From contig NZ_BDOQ01000013.1 in assembly GCF_003112435.1 (NCBI RefSeq), forward strand, positions 124,001 to 188,000: a stretch of DNA of 64,000 nt, in the 5' to 3' direction. Origin of the DNA: Novimethylophilus kurashikiensis. Lineage in GTDB: Bacteria; Pseudomonadota; Gammaproteobacteria; Burkholderiales; Methylophilaceae. Below are positions 55,292 to 64,000 of the stretch, one piece after another. Numbering within the stretch: the stretch's first letter is position 1; every line of letters starts with the position of its first letter. Both the position numbers and the translations under genes were made by a program. The notes beneath the pieces are model-generated. The model had not been told where the DNA came from and ran no database searches. It worked only from the letters and a program-made list of their open reading frames with translations.

Positions 55292-56067
55292 GAGTCGCAT
55301 TGGGAATCGAATACGACGGAAGTCGCTTCTGCGGTTGGCAGAGTCAACCATCTAAAGAGGCGGTACAGGATCATTTGCAAGTAGCACTGGCGCAAATGGC
55401 GCAGCACGAAGTGAAAGTCTCAGCAGCAGGCCGCACCGATGCTGGAGTGCACGCGCTATCGCAGGTGGCGCATTTCGATACCACGACCAGCAGACCGCAA
55501 AACGCCTGGGTCCGGGGGGTGAATGCTTTTTTGCCAGCCGGCGTGCGAGTGTTGTGGGCGAGTGAGGTCGATCCAGAGTTTCATGCGCGGTTTAGTGCCG
55601 AGCGCCGCAGCTACCAGTATGTGCTGCAAGTCAGTCCGGTCGCGCCGGCTGTGCTATCAGGGAGAGTCGGTTGGTATCATCGTCCACTCGATATCGATGC
55701 GATGCGCAAGGCGGCTTCCTATTTGTTGGGCGAACACGATTTCAGCGCATTTCGCGCTTCCGAATGTCAGGCAAAAACACCGATCAAGCATTTGATACAA
55801 GCCGATATCCGGCAGTTCGGTAATGTGGTGCTGTTCGAGTTTACCGCCAGCGCTTTCCTGCATCACATGGTTCGGAATCTCGTCGGTAGCCTTGTATATG
55901 TGGGGAAGGGCGAGCATCCGCCGGAATGGATGCAGGTGCTACTGCTCCAGAAAGATCGCCGTCTCGCCGCGCCCACCTTCATGCCTGATGGGCTCTACCT
56001 GACCGGCGTGCATTACGATCCGCATTGGCAGCTGCCTGTTTGCCGCCGCACGGTTCCGCTTGGCTGA
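55288..56067 (+). CDS. truA: tRNA pseudouridine(38-40) synthase
   Basis: This 259-residue enzyme makes pseudouridine at positions 38-40 of tRNAs. The start MRVALGIEYDGSRFCGWQ and the catalytic aspartate in AAGRTDAGVHALSQVAHF are diagnostic. The ATG at 55288 overlaps the upstream stop (ATGA) and gives the normal N-terminus. trpF follows 51 bases later. Confidence 0.95.
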   Translation: MRVALGIEYDGSRFCGWQSQPSKEAVQDHLQVALAQMAQHEVKVSAAGRTDAGVHALSQVAHFDTTTSRPQNAWVRGVNAFLPAGVRVLWASEVDPEFHARFSAERRSYQYVLQVSPVAPAVLSGRVGWYHRPLDIDAMRKAASYLLGEHDFSAFRASECQAKTPIKHLIQADIRQFGNVVLFEFTASAFLHHMVRNLVGSLVYVGKGEHPPEWMQVLLLQKDRRLAAPTFMPDGLYLTGVHYDPHWQLPVCRRTVPLG

Positions 56068-56118
56068 CAGCATTTTCCGTTTCGGATACCCTACAGCTTT
56101 TTACTTTCCCGATATTCA

Positions 56119-56742
56119 ATGCGCATAAGAGCGAAGATTTGCGGCATCACGCGAGTCGAGGATGCCTTGACAGCCGCCCGATGCGGTGCCGATGCCGTTG
56201 GGTTTGTGTTCTATGAAAAAAGCCCGCGCAATGTCGATGTGGAGCGGGCGGCACAAATTGTGGCGGCGCTTCCGCCTTTTGTAACGGCGGTTGGACTGTT
56301 CGTGAATGAAGATGCGGCGACGGTGCTGTCTATTCGCCAGCGTGTCGGTCTCGATCTGCTGCAATTCCATGGCGACGAAACGCCTGAATACTGTCAGTCC
56401 TTTAGTGCTCCCTACATCAAAGCGCTGCGAGTCCGGCCGGAGCTAAATTTGATACAATACGCGGCCGATTTTTCCAGTGCCCGTGCTCTGTTGCTGGATG
56501 CCTATCAAGAAGGTGTCGCTGGCGGTACAGGCAAAACCTTCGATTGGGACTTAATCCCCGCGGGGTTGTCCAAGCCAGTTATCCTGGCTGGCGGCTTGGA
56601 TGCGGAAAATGTCGGTGAAGCCATTCGGCGCGTTCGTCCTTATGCCGTAGATGTGAGCGGTGGGGTCGAGCAAGACAAAGGAATTAAGGACGTGGCGAAA
56701 ATCGCGGCGTTCATGCGAGGAGTGCTTGATGCAGAAGTATGA
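56119..56742 (+). CDS. trpF: Phosphoribosylanthranilate isomerase
   Basis: This 207-residue TIM-barrel enzyme converts phosphoribosylanthranilate to CdRP in tryptophan synthesis. It starts [20 protein letters not shown] with the catalytic cysteine, and has LQFHGDE and AVDVSGGVE near the phosphate site. It overlaps trpB by 14 bases, so the trpFBA block is translationally coupled. trpC, trpD and trpE are outside the window. Confidence 0.95.
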   Translation: MRIRAKICGITRVEDALTAARCGADAVGFVFYEKSPRNVDVERAAQIVAALPPFVTAVGLFVNEDAATVLSIRQRVGLDLLQFHGDETPEYCQSFSAPYIKALRVRPELNLIQYAADFSSARALLLDAYQEGVAGGTGKTFDWDLIPAGLSKPVILAGGLDAENVGEAIRRVRPYAVDVSGGVEQDKGIKDVAKIAAFMRGVLDAEV

Positions 56743-57931
56743 TTTTCCGGATGCCCAAGGCCATTTTGGTCAGTTCGGCGGCATCTACATGGCTGAAACG
56801 TTGATCCCGGCGGTGGATGAGCTGCGCCGCCAGTACCTGCATTTTCGCGACGATCCGGATTTCAAGGCCGAGTTTGCGCATGAGCTGAAGCATTACGTCG
56901 GTCGTCCCAGCCCGATTTATCACGCCAAGCGCCTTTCAGAGCATTTGGGCGGAGCGCAAATTTACCTCAAGCGCGAAGACCTCAATCACACCGGCGCGCA
57001 CAAGATCAACAACGCTATCGGCCAGGCCTTGCTTGCAAAGCGCATGGGCAAGAAGCGCGTTATTGCTGAAACCGGCGCCGGGATGCACGGTGTTGCAACC
57101 GCCACCGTGGCAGCCCGTTTTGGCATGGAGTGCGTGGTGTACATGGGGGCTGAGGACGTGCAGCGTCAAGCACCCAATGTTTTCCGTATGAAGCTATTGG
57201 GCGCCACCGTCGTGCCCGTAGAAAGCGGCTCCCGCACCCTTAAGGATGCTTGTAACGAAGCCATCCGCGATTGGGTCACTAACTGCGATAACACCTTCTA
57301 CATTTTTGGCACTGCGGCTGGTCCGCACCCGTATCCCATGATGGTGCGCGACTTCCAGTGCGTCATCGGCAACGAAGCCAAGGTTCAGATGCCCGACATG
57401 ATCGGCCGCCAGCCGGATGTGGTGATTGCCTGCGTGGGTGGCGGTTCCAACGCGATCGGGATGTTCTACCCGTATATCAGTGAAGAGAGCGTACAGCTTA
57501 TCGGCGTGGAAGCTGGCGGGCATGGCATTGCCAGTGGCCAGCACGCAGCGCCGCTGACCGCCAACGCCAAGATCGGCGTATTGCACGGCAACAAGGTGTA
57601 CCTGATGCAGGACGAAGACGGCCAGATCATCGAGACACATTCAATCTCCGCCGGCTTGGATTATCCTGGCGTCGGCCCCGAGCACTGTTTGCTCAAGGAC
57701 ATTCACCGTGCTCAATACGTCGCTATCAATGACGATGAGGCGATTGGCGGTTTCGATGCGCTGTGCCGTTTCGAAGGCATCATCCCCGCGCTGGAGTCGA
57801 GTCACGCGCTAGCTCATGCCATGAAGATCGCTCCGACCATGGGCAAAGAGCAGGCTATCCTGGTCAACCTTTCCGGTCGTGGCGACAAGGACATGAACAC
57901 CGTAGCACGCATCAAGGGGATCACGCTGTGA
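56729..57931 (+). CDS. trpB: Tryptophan synthase beta subunit
   Basis: This 400-residue PLP enzyme condenses indole with serine. The PLP lysine is in [14 protein letters not shown], and the phosphate loop is [12 protein letters not shown]. The ATG at 56729 gives the usual [18 protein letters not shown] start and lies behind GAGGAG within the end of trpF. Its stop overlaps the GTG of trpA by four bases. Confidence 0.96.
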   Translation: MQKYDFPDAQGHFGQFGGIYMAETLIPAVDELRRQYLHFRDDPDFKAEFAHELKHYVGRPSPIYHAKRLSEHLGGAQIYLKREDLNHTGAHKINNAIGQALLAKRMGKKRVIAETGAGMHGVATATVAARFGMECVVYMGAEDVQRQAPNVFRMKLLGATVVPVESGSRTLKDACNEAIRDWVTNCDNTFYIFGTAAGPHPYPMMVRDFQCVIGNEAKVQMPDMIGRQPDVVIACVGGGSNAIGMFYPYISEESVQLIGVEAGGHGIASGQHAAPLTANAKIGVLHGNKVYLMQDEDGQIIETHSISAGLDYPGVGPEHCLLKDIHRAQYVAINDDEAIGGFDALCRFEGIIPALESSHALAHAMKIAPTMGKEQAILVNLSGRGDKDMNTVARIKGITL

Positions 57932-58725
57932 GCCGTATCCAGACCGTATTCGACCAACTCAAACAACAAGGCCGCAAGGCGCTTATTCCCTTTATCACCG
58001 CAGGCGACCCCAATCCGCAACTCACAGTGCCGTTGATGCACGCACTTGTGGAAGGCGGTGCCGACCTCATCGAGCTTGGGGTCCCATTCTCCGACCCCAT
58101 GGCCGACGGTCCTACTATCCAGCGCGCATCCGAGCGAGCCCTGGCGCACAAGGTGCGGTTGCGGGATGTGCTGGAGATGGTGGCGGAGTTCCGCAAATCC
58201 GATACCAATACCCCCGTGGTGTTGATGGGCTACGGCAATCCTATCGAGGCAATGGGCTGGGACAAGTTTTCCGAACGCTGCGCAGAAGTGGGGGTGGACG
58301 GTGTGCTCACTGTGGACTTCCCGCCCGAAGAGAGTTCGGAAGCCTTTTCCCAGCTGACCAAACATCAGCTTGATCCGATTTTCCTGTTGGCCCCAACATC
58401 GGCTCAGGAGCGAGTGGAAGCGGTGGTTAAGGCCGCTCGTGGGTTCATTTATTACGTTTCTCTGCGCGGCGTCACTGGTGCGGCAAATCTCGATTTGGTC
58501 GATGTTGCTGGCAAGGTCGCGGCGATTCGCGGCCAGACCAGCCTGCCTGTCGGCGTCGGTTTCGGTGTGCGCGATGCGGCAACCGCCAAAGCTGTGGCGG
58601 CCATTGCGGATGCCGTGGTGGTGGGCAGTCGTACGGTTCAGGAAATCGAAAACTCCGGCGAGCAGAATGCCGTCGCCAATGTCAAGAAACTCATTGCCGA
58701 GCTGCGCGCGGCTATCGATAGTTAA
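57928..58725 (+). CDS. trpA: Tryptophan synthase alpha subunit
   Basis: This 265-residue TIM-barrel subunit cleaves indole-3-glycerol phosphate and channels indole to TrpB. It begins at GTG 57928 (GTGA overlap with trpB) with [10 protein letters not shown]; catalytic residues lie in [16 protein letters not shown] (Glu and Asp). The C-terminal phosphate site reads [24 protein letters not shown]. accD follows nine bases later. Confidence 0.96.
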   Translation: MSRIQTVFDQLKQQGRKALIPFITAGDPNPQLTVPLMHALVEGGADLIELGVPFSDPMADGPTIQRASERALAHKVRLRDVLEMVAEFRKSDTNTPVVLMGYGNPIEAMGWDKFSERCAEVGVDGVLTVDFPPEESSEAFSQLTKHQLDPIFLLAPTSAQERVEAVVKAARGFIYYVSLRGVTGAANLDLVDVAGKVAAIRGQTSLPVGVGFGVRDAATAKAVAAIADAVVVGSRTVQEIENSGEQNAVANVKKLIAELRAAIDS

Positions 58726-58734
58726 GGAGCAGGC

Positions 58735-59604
58735 ATGAGCTGGTTGCAAAAACTTCTACCCCCCAAGATCAAACGCGGCGATAGCGGCACGGCGCGTAAA
58801 GTCGTGCCGGAAGGCTTGTGGAGCAAGTGCCCCAACTGTGATTCGGTGTTGTATCGGACCGACCTCGAAAAAAACCAGGAAGTCTGCCCAAAATGCGATT
58901 TCCATAACCGCATCAATGCCCGCACACGCCTCGATATCGTGCTCGATCCAGAAGGCCGCTTCGAGATCGGTTCTGAAGTAACCCCGCTCGACCCGCTCAA
59001 ATTCAAGGATAGCCGCCGTTATGCAGACCGCATCAAGGCGAGCCAATCGGAAACCGGTGAAACCGATGCGCTGATCGTCATGCAAGGCAGCATCAAGACG
59101 GTGCCTGTCGTGGCAGCGGCCTTCGAATTCAAATTTCAGGGTGGGTCCATGGGCTCGGTCGTGGGCGAGCGCTTCGTGCGCGGCGTCAATACCTGCCTGG
59201 AAAACAACTTGCCGTTCATTTGTTTCTCGGCTAGCGGCGGTGCCCGCATGCAAGAAGGCCTGTTCTCGTTGATGCAGATGGCCAAGACCAGTGCTGCGCT
59301 CACCGCATTGGCGCGGGCCCGGCTGCCTTTCATTTCCGTCTTGACCGACCCGACCATGGGTGGTGTGTCGGCGAGTTTTGCCATGCTGGGCGATGTCATC
59401 ATCGCCGAACCCGGTGCGCTGATCGGCTTTGCCGGTCCTCGCGTGATCGAACAGACGGTGCGTGAAACCTTGCCGGACGGCTTCCAACGTGCCGAGTTCC
59501 TACTGGAGCACGGGGCCGTCGATTTGATCGTCGATCGCCGCCAGATGCGCGACAAATTGGCAACCTTGCTCACTGGCATGATGCGGCTGCCCGCAGTCGC
59601 CTAA
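58735..59604 (+). CDS. accD: Acetyl-CoA carboxylase carboxyltransferase beta subunit
   Basis: This 289-residue subunit forms, with AccA, the carboxyltransferase that makes malonyl-CoA for fatty acids. An N-terminal zinc ribbon with CPNC and CPKC pairs (about 28-50) is followed by the crotonase-fold domain ([21 protein letters not shown]). Length is normal. The trpA-accD-folC order is the usual one in Betaproteobacteria. Confidence 0.96.
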   Translation: MSWLQKLLPPKIKRGDSGTARKVVPEGLWSKCPNCDSVLYRTDLEKNQEVCPKCDFHNRINARTRLDIVLDPEGRFEIGSEVTPLDPLKFKDSRRYADRIKASQSETGETDALIVMQGSIKTVPVVAAAFEFKFQGGSMGSVVGERFVRGVNTCLENNLPFICFSASGGARMQEGLFSLMQMAKTSAALTALARARLPFISVLTDPTMGGVSASFAMLGDVIIAEPGALIGFAGPRVIEQTVRETLPDGFQRAEFLLEHGAVDLIVDRRQMRDKLATLLTGMMRLPAVA

Positions 59605-59613
59605 GTCTTATGA

Positions 59614-60960
59614 ATGATGGGCAGGGCTGTGCCGTGGCCAGTTCCTGCCGATATCCTGGCTATTTTGATTCCGTCACGTTCTCTTTCCGAATGGCTTTCG
59701 TATCTCGAAAGCCTCCATCCCAAAGCCATTGAACTTGGCCTTGATCGCGTTGAACGCGTCAGGCAAAAACTTAACCTGTCGCCGACGTTCCCCATCATCA
59801 CGGTGGGTGGAACCAACGGAAAGGGCTCCACTTGCGCGATGCTGGAGGGCATCCTGACCGAGGCCGGTTATCGTGTTGGCTGCTATACCTCACCACATCT
59901 GCTGCGTTACAACGAGCGGGTGCGGGTCGCCGGCGTTGAGGTCGATGACGCGTCGCTTTGCCAAGCATTTGCCGAAATCGAGCTGGCGCGCGGTGATATT
60001 CCGTTGACCTATTTCGAATTCGGTACGTTGGCGGCCGTCTGGTATTTCATGCATGTCGGCATTGATGTCGCCGTGCTGGAAATCGGGTTGGGCGGGCGTC
60101 TTGATGCCGTCAACGTTTTTGATCCCGATTGCGCCATCATTACCAGCATCGACCTGGATCATACCGACTATCTCGGCACGACGCGTGAGAGCATCGGTAA
60201 CGAGAAAGCCGGCATCTTTCGTCCCGGCGTCGCTGCTATTTGTGGCGATACACATCCCCCTATCACTGTGCCGCAAAGAGCGAAGGAGATCGGGGCCCGG
60301 TATTTGCAAATCGGACATGACTTCGGTGCTGCGCGGGCGGCAACAAATTGGGCATTCTGGAACCAGGGATCGCGGATTGAAGCGCTGCCAATGCCGGCTC
60401 TCAACGGGGATTTCCAGTTCGACAACGCCTGCTGTGCGATCATGGCACTCAATCAACTTGAGGCTCAATTGCCTGCAGTCACTCACGACCACATTCGTAC
60501 AGGATTGGCGCATGTCGTACTGACCGGACGCTTCCAAAAGTTGTGTGAAAATCCGGATATTTTCCTCGATGTCGCGCACAATCCCCATGCTGCCGAAGGG
60601 CTGGCTGAAAACCTGAGAAAATCGCGCCGTGCCGGGGGTAAGACGTTGGCGGTATTCGGCATGTTGGCGGACAAGGATGTCGCCGGTGTCGTTGAAGCAT
60701 TGGCCGGGGAGATCGACGGCTGGTTTGTCATCGGGATCGACAATTACCGTGGACTTTCCGCCGTTGATCTGGAAAAAGTGGTGCGCGCACATGCTTCCGA
60801 TGTACCGGTAATCGTATGCCCATCCATGGACGAGGCGCTGCGTCAAGCCTGTCGAAGCGCAGGCGAAGGTGATAGAATTGCGGCCTTCGGCTCGTTCTAT
60901 ATCGTCGCCGACGTGCTTCGCGCATTGCCAACCACTGGAACAGGCTCTTATGGCTGCTGA
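59614..60960 (+). CDS. folC: Dihydrofolate/folylpolyglutamate synthase
   Basis: This protein of up to 448 residues belongs to the Mur-ligase superfamily and adds glutamates to dihydropteroate and folates. The P-loop is VGGTNGKGSTCAML, the family segment YTSPHLLRYNERVRV follows, and the C-terminal domain has DVAHNPHAAEGLAENL. The start is uncertain: ATG 59614 is the longest form, while codons near 59629-59665 would fit the usual start SLSEWLSYLESLHP better. The end overlaps the SPOR-protein gene by 11 bases. Confidence 0.93.
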   Translation: MMGRAVPWPVPADILAILIPSRSLSEWLSYLESLHPKAIELGLDRVERVRQKLNLSPTFPIITVGGTNGKGSTCAMLEGILTEAGYRVGCYTSPHLLRYNERVRVAGVEVDDASLCQAFAEIELARGDIPLTYFEFGTLAAVWYFMHVGIDVAVLEIGLGGRLDAVNVFDPDCAIITSIDLDHTDYLGTTRESIGNEKAGIFRPGVAAICGDTHPPITVPQRAKEIGARYLQIGHDFGAARAATNWAFWNQGSRIEALPMPALNGDFQFDNACCAIMALNQLEAQLPAVTHDHIRTGLAHVVLTGRFQKLCENPDIFLDVAHNPHAAEGLAENLRKSRRAGGKTLAVFGMLADKDVAGVVEALAGEIDGWFVIGIDNYRGLSAVDLEKVVRAHASDVPVIVCPSMDEALRQACRSAGEGDRIAAFGSFYIVADVLRALPTTGTGSYGC

Positions 60961-61810
60961 ACAGCTGACTGACAAGGAAAATCAATTCAAGAGGCGTGCG
61001 CGCCGGCGTTTGGTGGGGGCAGTAGCATTGGTTCTGCTCATGGTGACTGTTCTGCCGTTGGTGTTGGACGATCGCAACAGTCATTCGCCTTCCCAGCCGG
61101 AAATAGCGATTACTATTCCTAGCCAGGACGGTCCCGAATTCAATTCCAAGATCATTCCTGTTGCCGCGCCGCAACAGACTGAATCCCCCAAAAGCAATCC
61201 CAATCCTCCGTTGATGACTCAACAGCCCGTTGCCGATACGCATCAAGCAGCGGAACCAAAGCCGGCAGCCGTTGCCGAAAGCATGGTGAAACCACAGTCC
61301 CAGCCTGAGCCGAAAGCCCCTGCCGATAAGCCGCAGGAGAGCGCTAAAGCTGCACACGAGCCCGCCAAGAAGGCGGATGAGACCAAGCCGCACGAAGCCG
61401 CGCCTGTGGCGGAAAAACCCGAGTCAAAACCTGCTGCCAAGCAGGAAGCTAAATCCAGCGAAGCTAAGCCAACTGTATCAAAGCCAGCCGAATCCAAAGT
61501 CGCCGAAGCAAAATCATCGGAAATCAAACCGGCTGAAAGCAAGTCCAACGAATCTAAACCTACCGCTGCCGCCAAGAAGGGCAGCGTATCGATCCAGATC
61601 GGCGTGTTCTCGGATGCCGAGAAGGTCAAGGCGTTGAAAGGCAAACTCGCCGACAAGGGCGCGCATTGCTATACCGAGAACCTCGATACGGCCAACGGCG
61701 TCAAAATCCGTCTGCGCTGCGGGCCGTATGCGGACAAGCCACAGGCTCAACAGGTGCTTGAGCGCGTCAAGAATGCCGGGTTCGACGGAATTCTGGTGAC
61801 GAACCAGTGA
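60950..61810 (+). CDS. dedD: DedD-like SPOR-domain inner-membrane protein
   Basis: This 286-residue protein has a short basic cytoplasmic start (FKRRARRRL), one membrane helix (about 24-42), a long Lys/Pro/Ala/Ser/Glu-rich linker (about 60-205, with repeated AESK/KPAES units) and a C-terminal SPOR domain (VSIQIGVFSDAEKVKALKGKL to LVTNQ). SPOR domains bind denuded peptidoglycan at the division septum; DedD promotes constriction. The ATG at 60950 is chosen because it keeps the membrane topology. It lies between folC and cvpA as in E. coli. Confidence 0.87.
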   Translation: MAAEQLTDKENQFKRRARRRLVGAVALVLLMVTVLPLVLDDRNSHSPSQPEIAITIPSQDGPEFNSKIIPVAAPQQTESPKSNPNPPLMTQQPVADTHQAAEPKPAAVAESMVKPQSQPEPKAPADKPQESAKAAHEPAKKADETKPHEAAPVAEKPESKPAAKQEAKSSEAKPTVSKPAESKVAEAKSSEIKPAESKSNESKPTAAAKKGSVSIQIGVFSDAEKVKALKGKLADKGAHCYTENLDTANGVKIRLRCGPYADKPQAQQVLERVKNAGFDGILVTNQ

Positions 61811-62298
61811 CGGAATTCGATTATGCAGTGCTCGGTATCATCGGCGTATCCATGGTGCTGAGTCTGATGCGAGGATTCGTGCGCGAGTTCCTCGGTTTGG
61901 CGAGCTGGGTCATCGCGGCTTATGTCGCAAAGTCTTATGCCGTCGATGTGGCTGTGATGCTGCCGGCTAGTGTTTCCAACGAAGGCGTGCGCTTGATCGC
62001 CGCTTTCCTGATTGTGTTTTTCGGCATCTTGCTCGTGACCAGCTTGCTTGCGATTGCAATCGGCGAGTTGTTCAATAAGGTGGGTTTAGGCTGGGTAGAT
62101 CGTTGCCTGGGCGGGTTGTTCGGTTGCGCGCGCGGTGTGCTGATTGCATGCGTACTCGTCCTGCTCGGTGGCCTCACCTCGCTGCCGCAAGATCCGCGCT
62201 GGCGCAATGCGATGTTCAGTGCGCCGCTGGAAGCCATGGTGATGTCTGCCAAGCCTTGGCTGCCGCCGGAAATGGTGAAACATCTCAAGTACGATTAA
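61807..62298 (+). CDS. cvpA: CvpA-family membrane protein
   Basis: This 163-residue protein has four membrane helices and the CvpA signature (FDYAVLGIIGVSMVLSLMRGFVREFLGLASWV). CvpA is needed for colicin V production and, in enterics, for bile resistance; the mechanism is unknown. It begins at GTG 61807, overlapping the upstream stop by four bases, and precedes purF by 21 bases, a gene order shared with E. coli. Confidence 0.92.
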   Translation: MTEFDYAVLGIIGVSMVLSLMRGFVREFLGLASWVIAAYVAKSYAVDVAVMLPASVSNEGVRLIAAFLIVFFGILLVTSLLAIAIGELFNKVGLGWVDRCLGGLFGCARGVLIACVLVLLGGLTSLPQDPRWRNAMFSAPLEAMVMSAKPWLPPEMVKHLKYD

Positions 62299-62319
62299 TC
62301 AGGCTCAGAGTTTTCAATT

Positions 62320-63858
62320 ATGTGTGGAATTATCGGTATTGTCGGCAAGAACCCTGTGAACCAGATGCTCTACGACGGGCTTTTGGTTCTTCAGCATCGG
62401 GGGCAAGATGCAGCAGGCATCGTGACCACCGACGGCCCTACATTCTTCATGCACAAGAACAACGGCCTTGTGCAGGACGTGTTCCAGACGCGCCACATGC
62501 GTAACCTGATCGGCAATGCCGGTATTGCCCACGTGCGGTACCCCACGGCCGGCAGTTCTTCCGCCGCTGAAGCGCAACCGTTCTACGTGAATTCGCCGTT
62601 CGGTATCGTGCTGGGCCACAACGGCAACCTGACTAATTCCGATCAGTTGAAGCGCGAGATGTTCCGCCAGGATTTGCGCCACATCAACACCAGCTCCGAC
62701 TCCGAAGTGCTGCTCAACGTGCTGGCACATGAGATCGAAGACGCAGCCAAGAATTCCTCACTCGATCCGGATACCATTTTCAAAGCTGTAGCCGGCGTCC
62801 ATCGCCGTTGCCGCGGTGCTTATGGCGTTGTGGCGATGATTGCCAACTACGGCTTGCTGGCTTTCCGCGATCCGTACGGCATCCGCCCCCTCATCATCGG
62901 CAAGGCCCAAACCGAGAAGGGCGTCGAATACATGGTGGCCTCCGAAAGCGTGGCGCTCGACGTGCTGGGCTTCCAGGTCATGCGTGACGTGGCTCCGGGC
63001 GAAGCTATCTTCATCGACCTGGAGGGCAATTTCTATTCCCGCCAGTGCGCCGATAATCCGTTCCTGAGCCCCTGTATTTTCGAGTACGTCTACCTGGCTC
63101 GTCCCGATTCGGTTATTGACCAGGTGTCGGTGTACCAGACCCGCCTGCACATGGGTGAGAGCCTGGCCGAAAAGATTCACAAGCAGTGGGCACATCATGA
63201 CATCGATGTGGTGATCCCGATTCCTGATACCAGCCGTCCCAGCGCACTGCAACTCGCGAATGCGCTCAACCTGACCTATCGCGAAGGTTTCATCAAGAAT
63301 CGTTACATCGGCCGTACCTTCATCATGCCGGGCCAGGCGCTGCGCCAAAAGTCAGTGCGTCAGAAGCTTAATCCCATCGGGATGGAATTCAAGGGCAAGA
63401 ACGTACTGCTGGTAGACGACTCCATCGTGCGCGGCACGACTTCCGAGCGCATCGTGCAAATGGCGCGCGAAGCCGGTGCTAACAAAGTGTTCTTCGCTTC
63501 CGCTGCGCCTCCGGTACGTTTCCCCAACGTCTACGGCATCGATATGCCGAGCCGCGACGAACTGCTCGCTACGGGACGCGACGACGACCAGATTCGCCGC
63601 GAAATCGGTGCGGATGCGTTGATTTATCAGGATCTCGACGCGTTGATCCACGGCGTCAAGCTTAGCAATCCAGATATCCAGCGCTTCGATTGTTCCTGCT
63701 TCGACGGCGATTATGTAACGGGGGATGTGACCGAAGGCTATCTGGCTGCGATCGAGGCGGCTCGCCGCGATGGCGCCAAGTCGCCACGGCCCGCCAACTC
63801 CAGCACGCAGCTCGACCTCAACCTGGTCGGCTCCACGGCGCCGGACGACGGGCAATAG
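62320..63858 (+). CDS. purF: Amidophosphoribosyltransferase
   Basis: This 512-residue enzyme catalyses the first committed step of purine synthesis, making phosphoribosylamine from PRPP and glutamine. The N-terminal nucleophile is Cys2 in MCGIIGIVG; the amidotransferase domain (to about 230) has GHNGNLTN, and the PRPP loop is [13 protein letters not shown] near residue 365. No N-terminal propeptide is present, as in E. coli. A terminator follows. Confidence 0.96.
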   Translation: MCGIIGIVGKNPVNQMLYDGLLVLQHRGQDAAGIVTTDGPTFFMHKNNGLVQDVFQTRHMRNLIGNAGIAHVRYPTAGSSSAAEAQPFYVNSPFGIVLGHNGNLTNSDQLKREMFRQDLRHINTSSDSEVLLNVLAHEIEDAAKNSSLDPDTIFKAVAGVHRRCRGAYGVVAMIANYGLLAFRDPYGIRPLIIGKAQTEKGVEYMVASESVALDVLGFQVMRDVAPGEAIFIDLEGNFYSRQCADNPFLSPCIFEYVYLARPDSVIDQVSVYQTRLHMGESLAEKIHKQWAHHDIDVVIPIPDTSRPSALQLANALNLTYREGFIKNRYIGRTFIMPGQALRQKSVRQKLNPIGMEFKGKNVLLVDDSIVRGTTSERIVQMAREAGANKVFFASAAPPVRFPNVYGIDMPSRDELLATGRDDDQIRREIGADALIYQDLDALIHGVKLSNPDIQRFDCSCFDGDYVTGDVTEGYLAAIEAARRDGAKSPRPANSSTQLDLNLVGSTAPDDGQ

Positions 63859-63955
63859 CCGTTTGACAGAAAGCCCTGTCCGGGCGGACAATTCGATTGA
63901 AGCGCCGATTTGAAATCAGCTTGCGGGCGCGTTAAAAATACAGCTAAAGCGAGGG

Positions 63956-63990
63956 AAACCCGATTTAGCGCAAGCTGGTCGGGTTTTTTA
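63956..63990 (+). terminator. Rho-independent terminator after purF
   Basis: AAACCCGA (63956-63963) and TCGGGTTT (63979-63986) pair around a 15-base loop that holds a small inner AGC/GCT stem, followed by T residues. It lies about 100 bases after the purF stop, with no gene between. Confidence 0.8.
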
Positions 63991-64000
63991 TTGCCCATTT

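Overview
The window reads as the chromosome of a betaproteobacterium, probably Nitrosomonadales (Gallionellaceae-like). This rests on recognised gene order and protein style: apbC|metG, leuC-leuD-leuB-asd-fimV-truA-trpF-trpB-trpA-accD-folC-dedD-cvpA-purF, argD-argF-argG, a tmRNA with tag ANDETYALAA, and FimV/HubP proteins. The genus is inference; no 16S rRNA gene is present. Most of the window is dense, moderately GC-rich housekeeping DNA. The stretch from about 27.55 to 37.1 kb is visibly AT-richer, has long gaps and contains several broken genes.

Layout. 0-6 kb: start of aroG, an EamA half-transporter, apbC, metG, a glycine-zipper protein, hslR and a radical SAM protein. 6-13 kb: rhlE, then nucleotide-sugar genes (tviB-like dehydrogenase, UDP-glucuronate 4-epimerase, WbpM/CapD-like dehydratase, galU) ending in hpt. 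13-17.5 kb, minus strand: cysG, ybiT-like ABC-F, a nitroreductase and a GreB-like protein that seems to lack the catalytic acidic tip. 17.7-21.8 kb, minus strand: a tightly overlapping four-gene operon (C39-like peptidase, RimK-like ATP-grasp ligase, GCS2-type ligase, N-formylglutamate amidohydrolase). This looks like a peptide or amide modification pathway of unknown product and is the best candidate for an undescribed system. 22-27.5 kb: guaB-guaA separated by a long inverted repeat, a DUF4124-like periplasmic protein, rnfH-ratA, smpB and ssrA.

27.55-37.1 kb: accessory DNA at the 3' end of ssrA. The last bases of ssrA plus its terminator recur imperfectly at 32150-32218, next to tandem GGGGTAT repeats, which fits an old integration at ssrA whose integrase is gone. 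Between the copies lie a PAS-GGDEF-EAL protein, a small secreted-protein gene with an in-frame TGA, a tRNA-Cys with odd stems and a broken polysaccharide deacetylase gene. Beyond the right copy lie a DUF1345 membrane protein, a PAS-PAS-GGDEF protein, a broken PAS-chemoreceptor gene and a membrane PAS-GGDEF protein. Cyclic-di-GMP signalling is the theme, and a YajQ-family protein (a family with known c-di-GMP binders) lies 8 kb further on.

37-64 kb: return to core genes. A small unknown protein, a cupin, a chemoreceptor, tcdA and a PuuD-like membrane domain are followed by argDFG, ppnP, yajQ, leuC with an entericidin inserted before leuD, leuB, asd behind a structured leader, two tandem fimV paralogues, a CbiQ-like membrane protein, truA, trpFBA, accD, folC, a SPOR-domain protein, cvpA and purF with its terminator.
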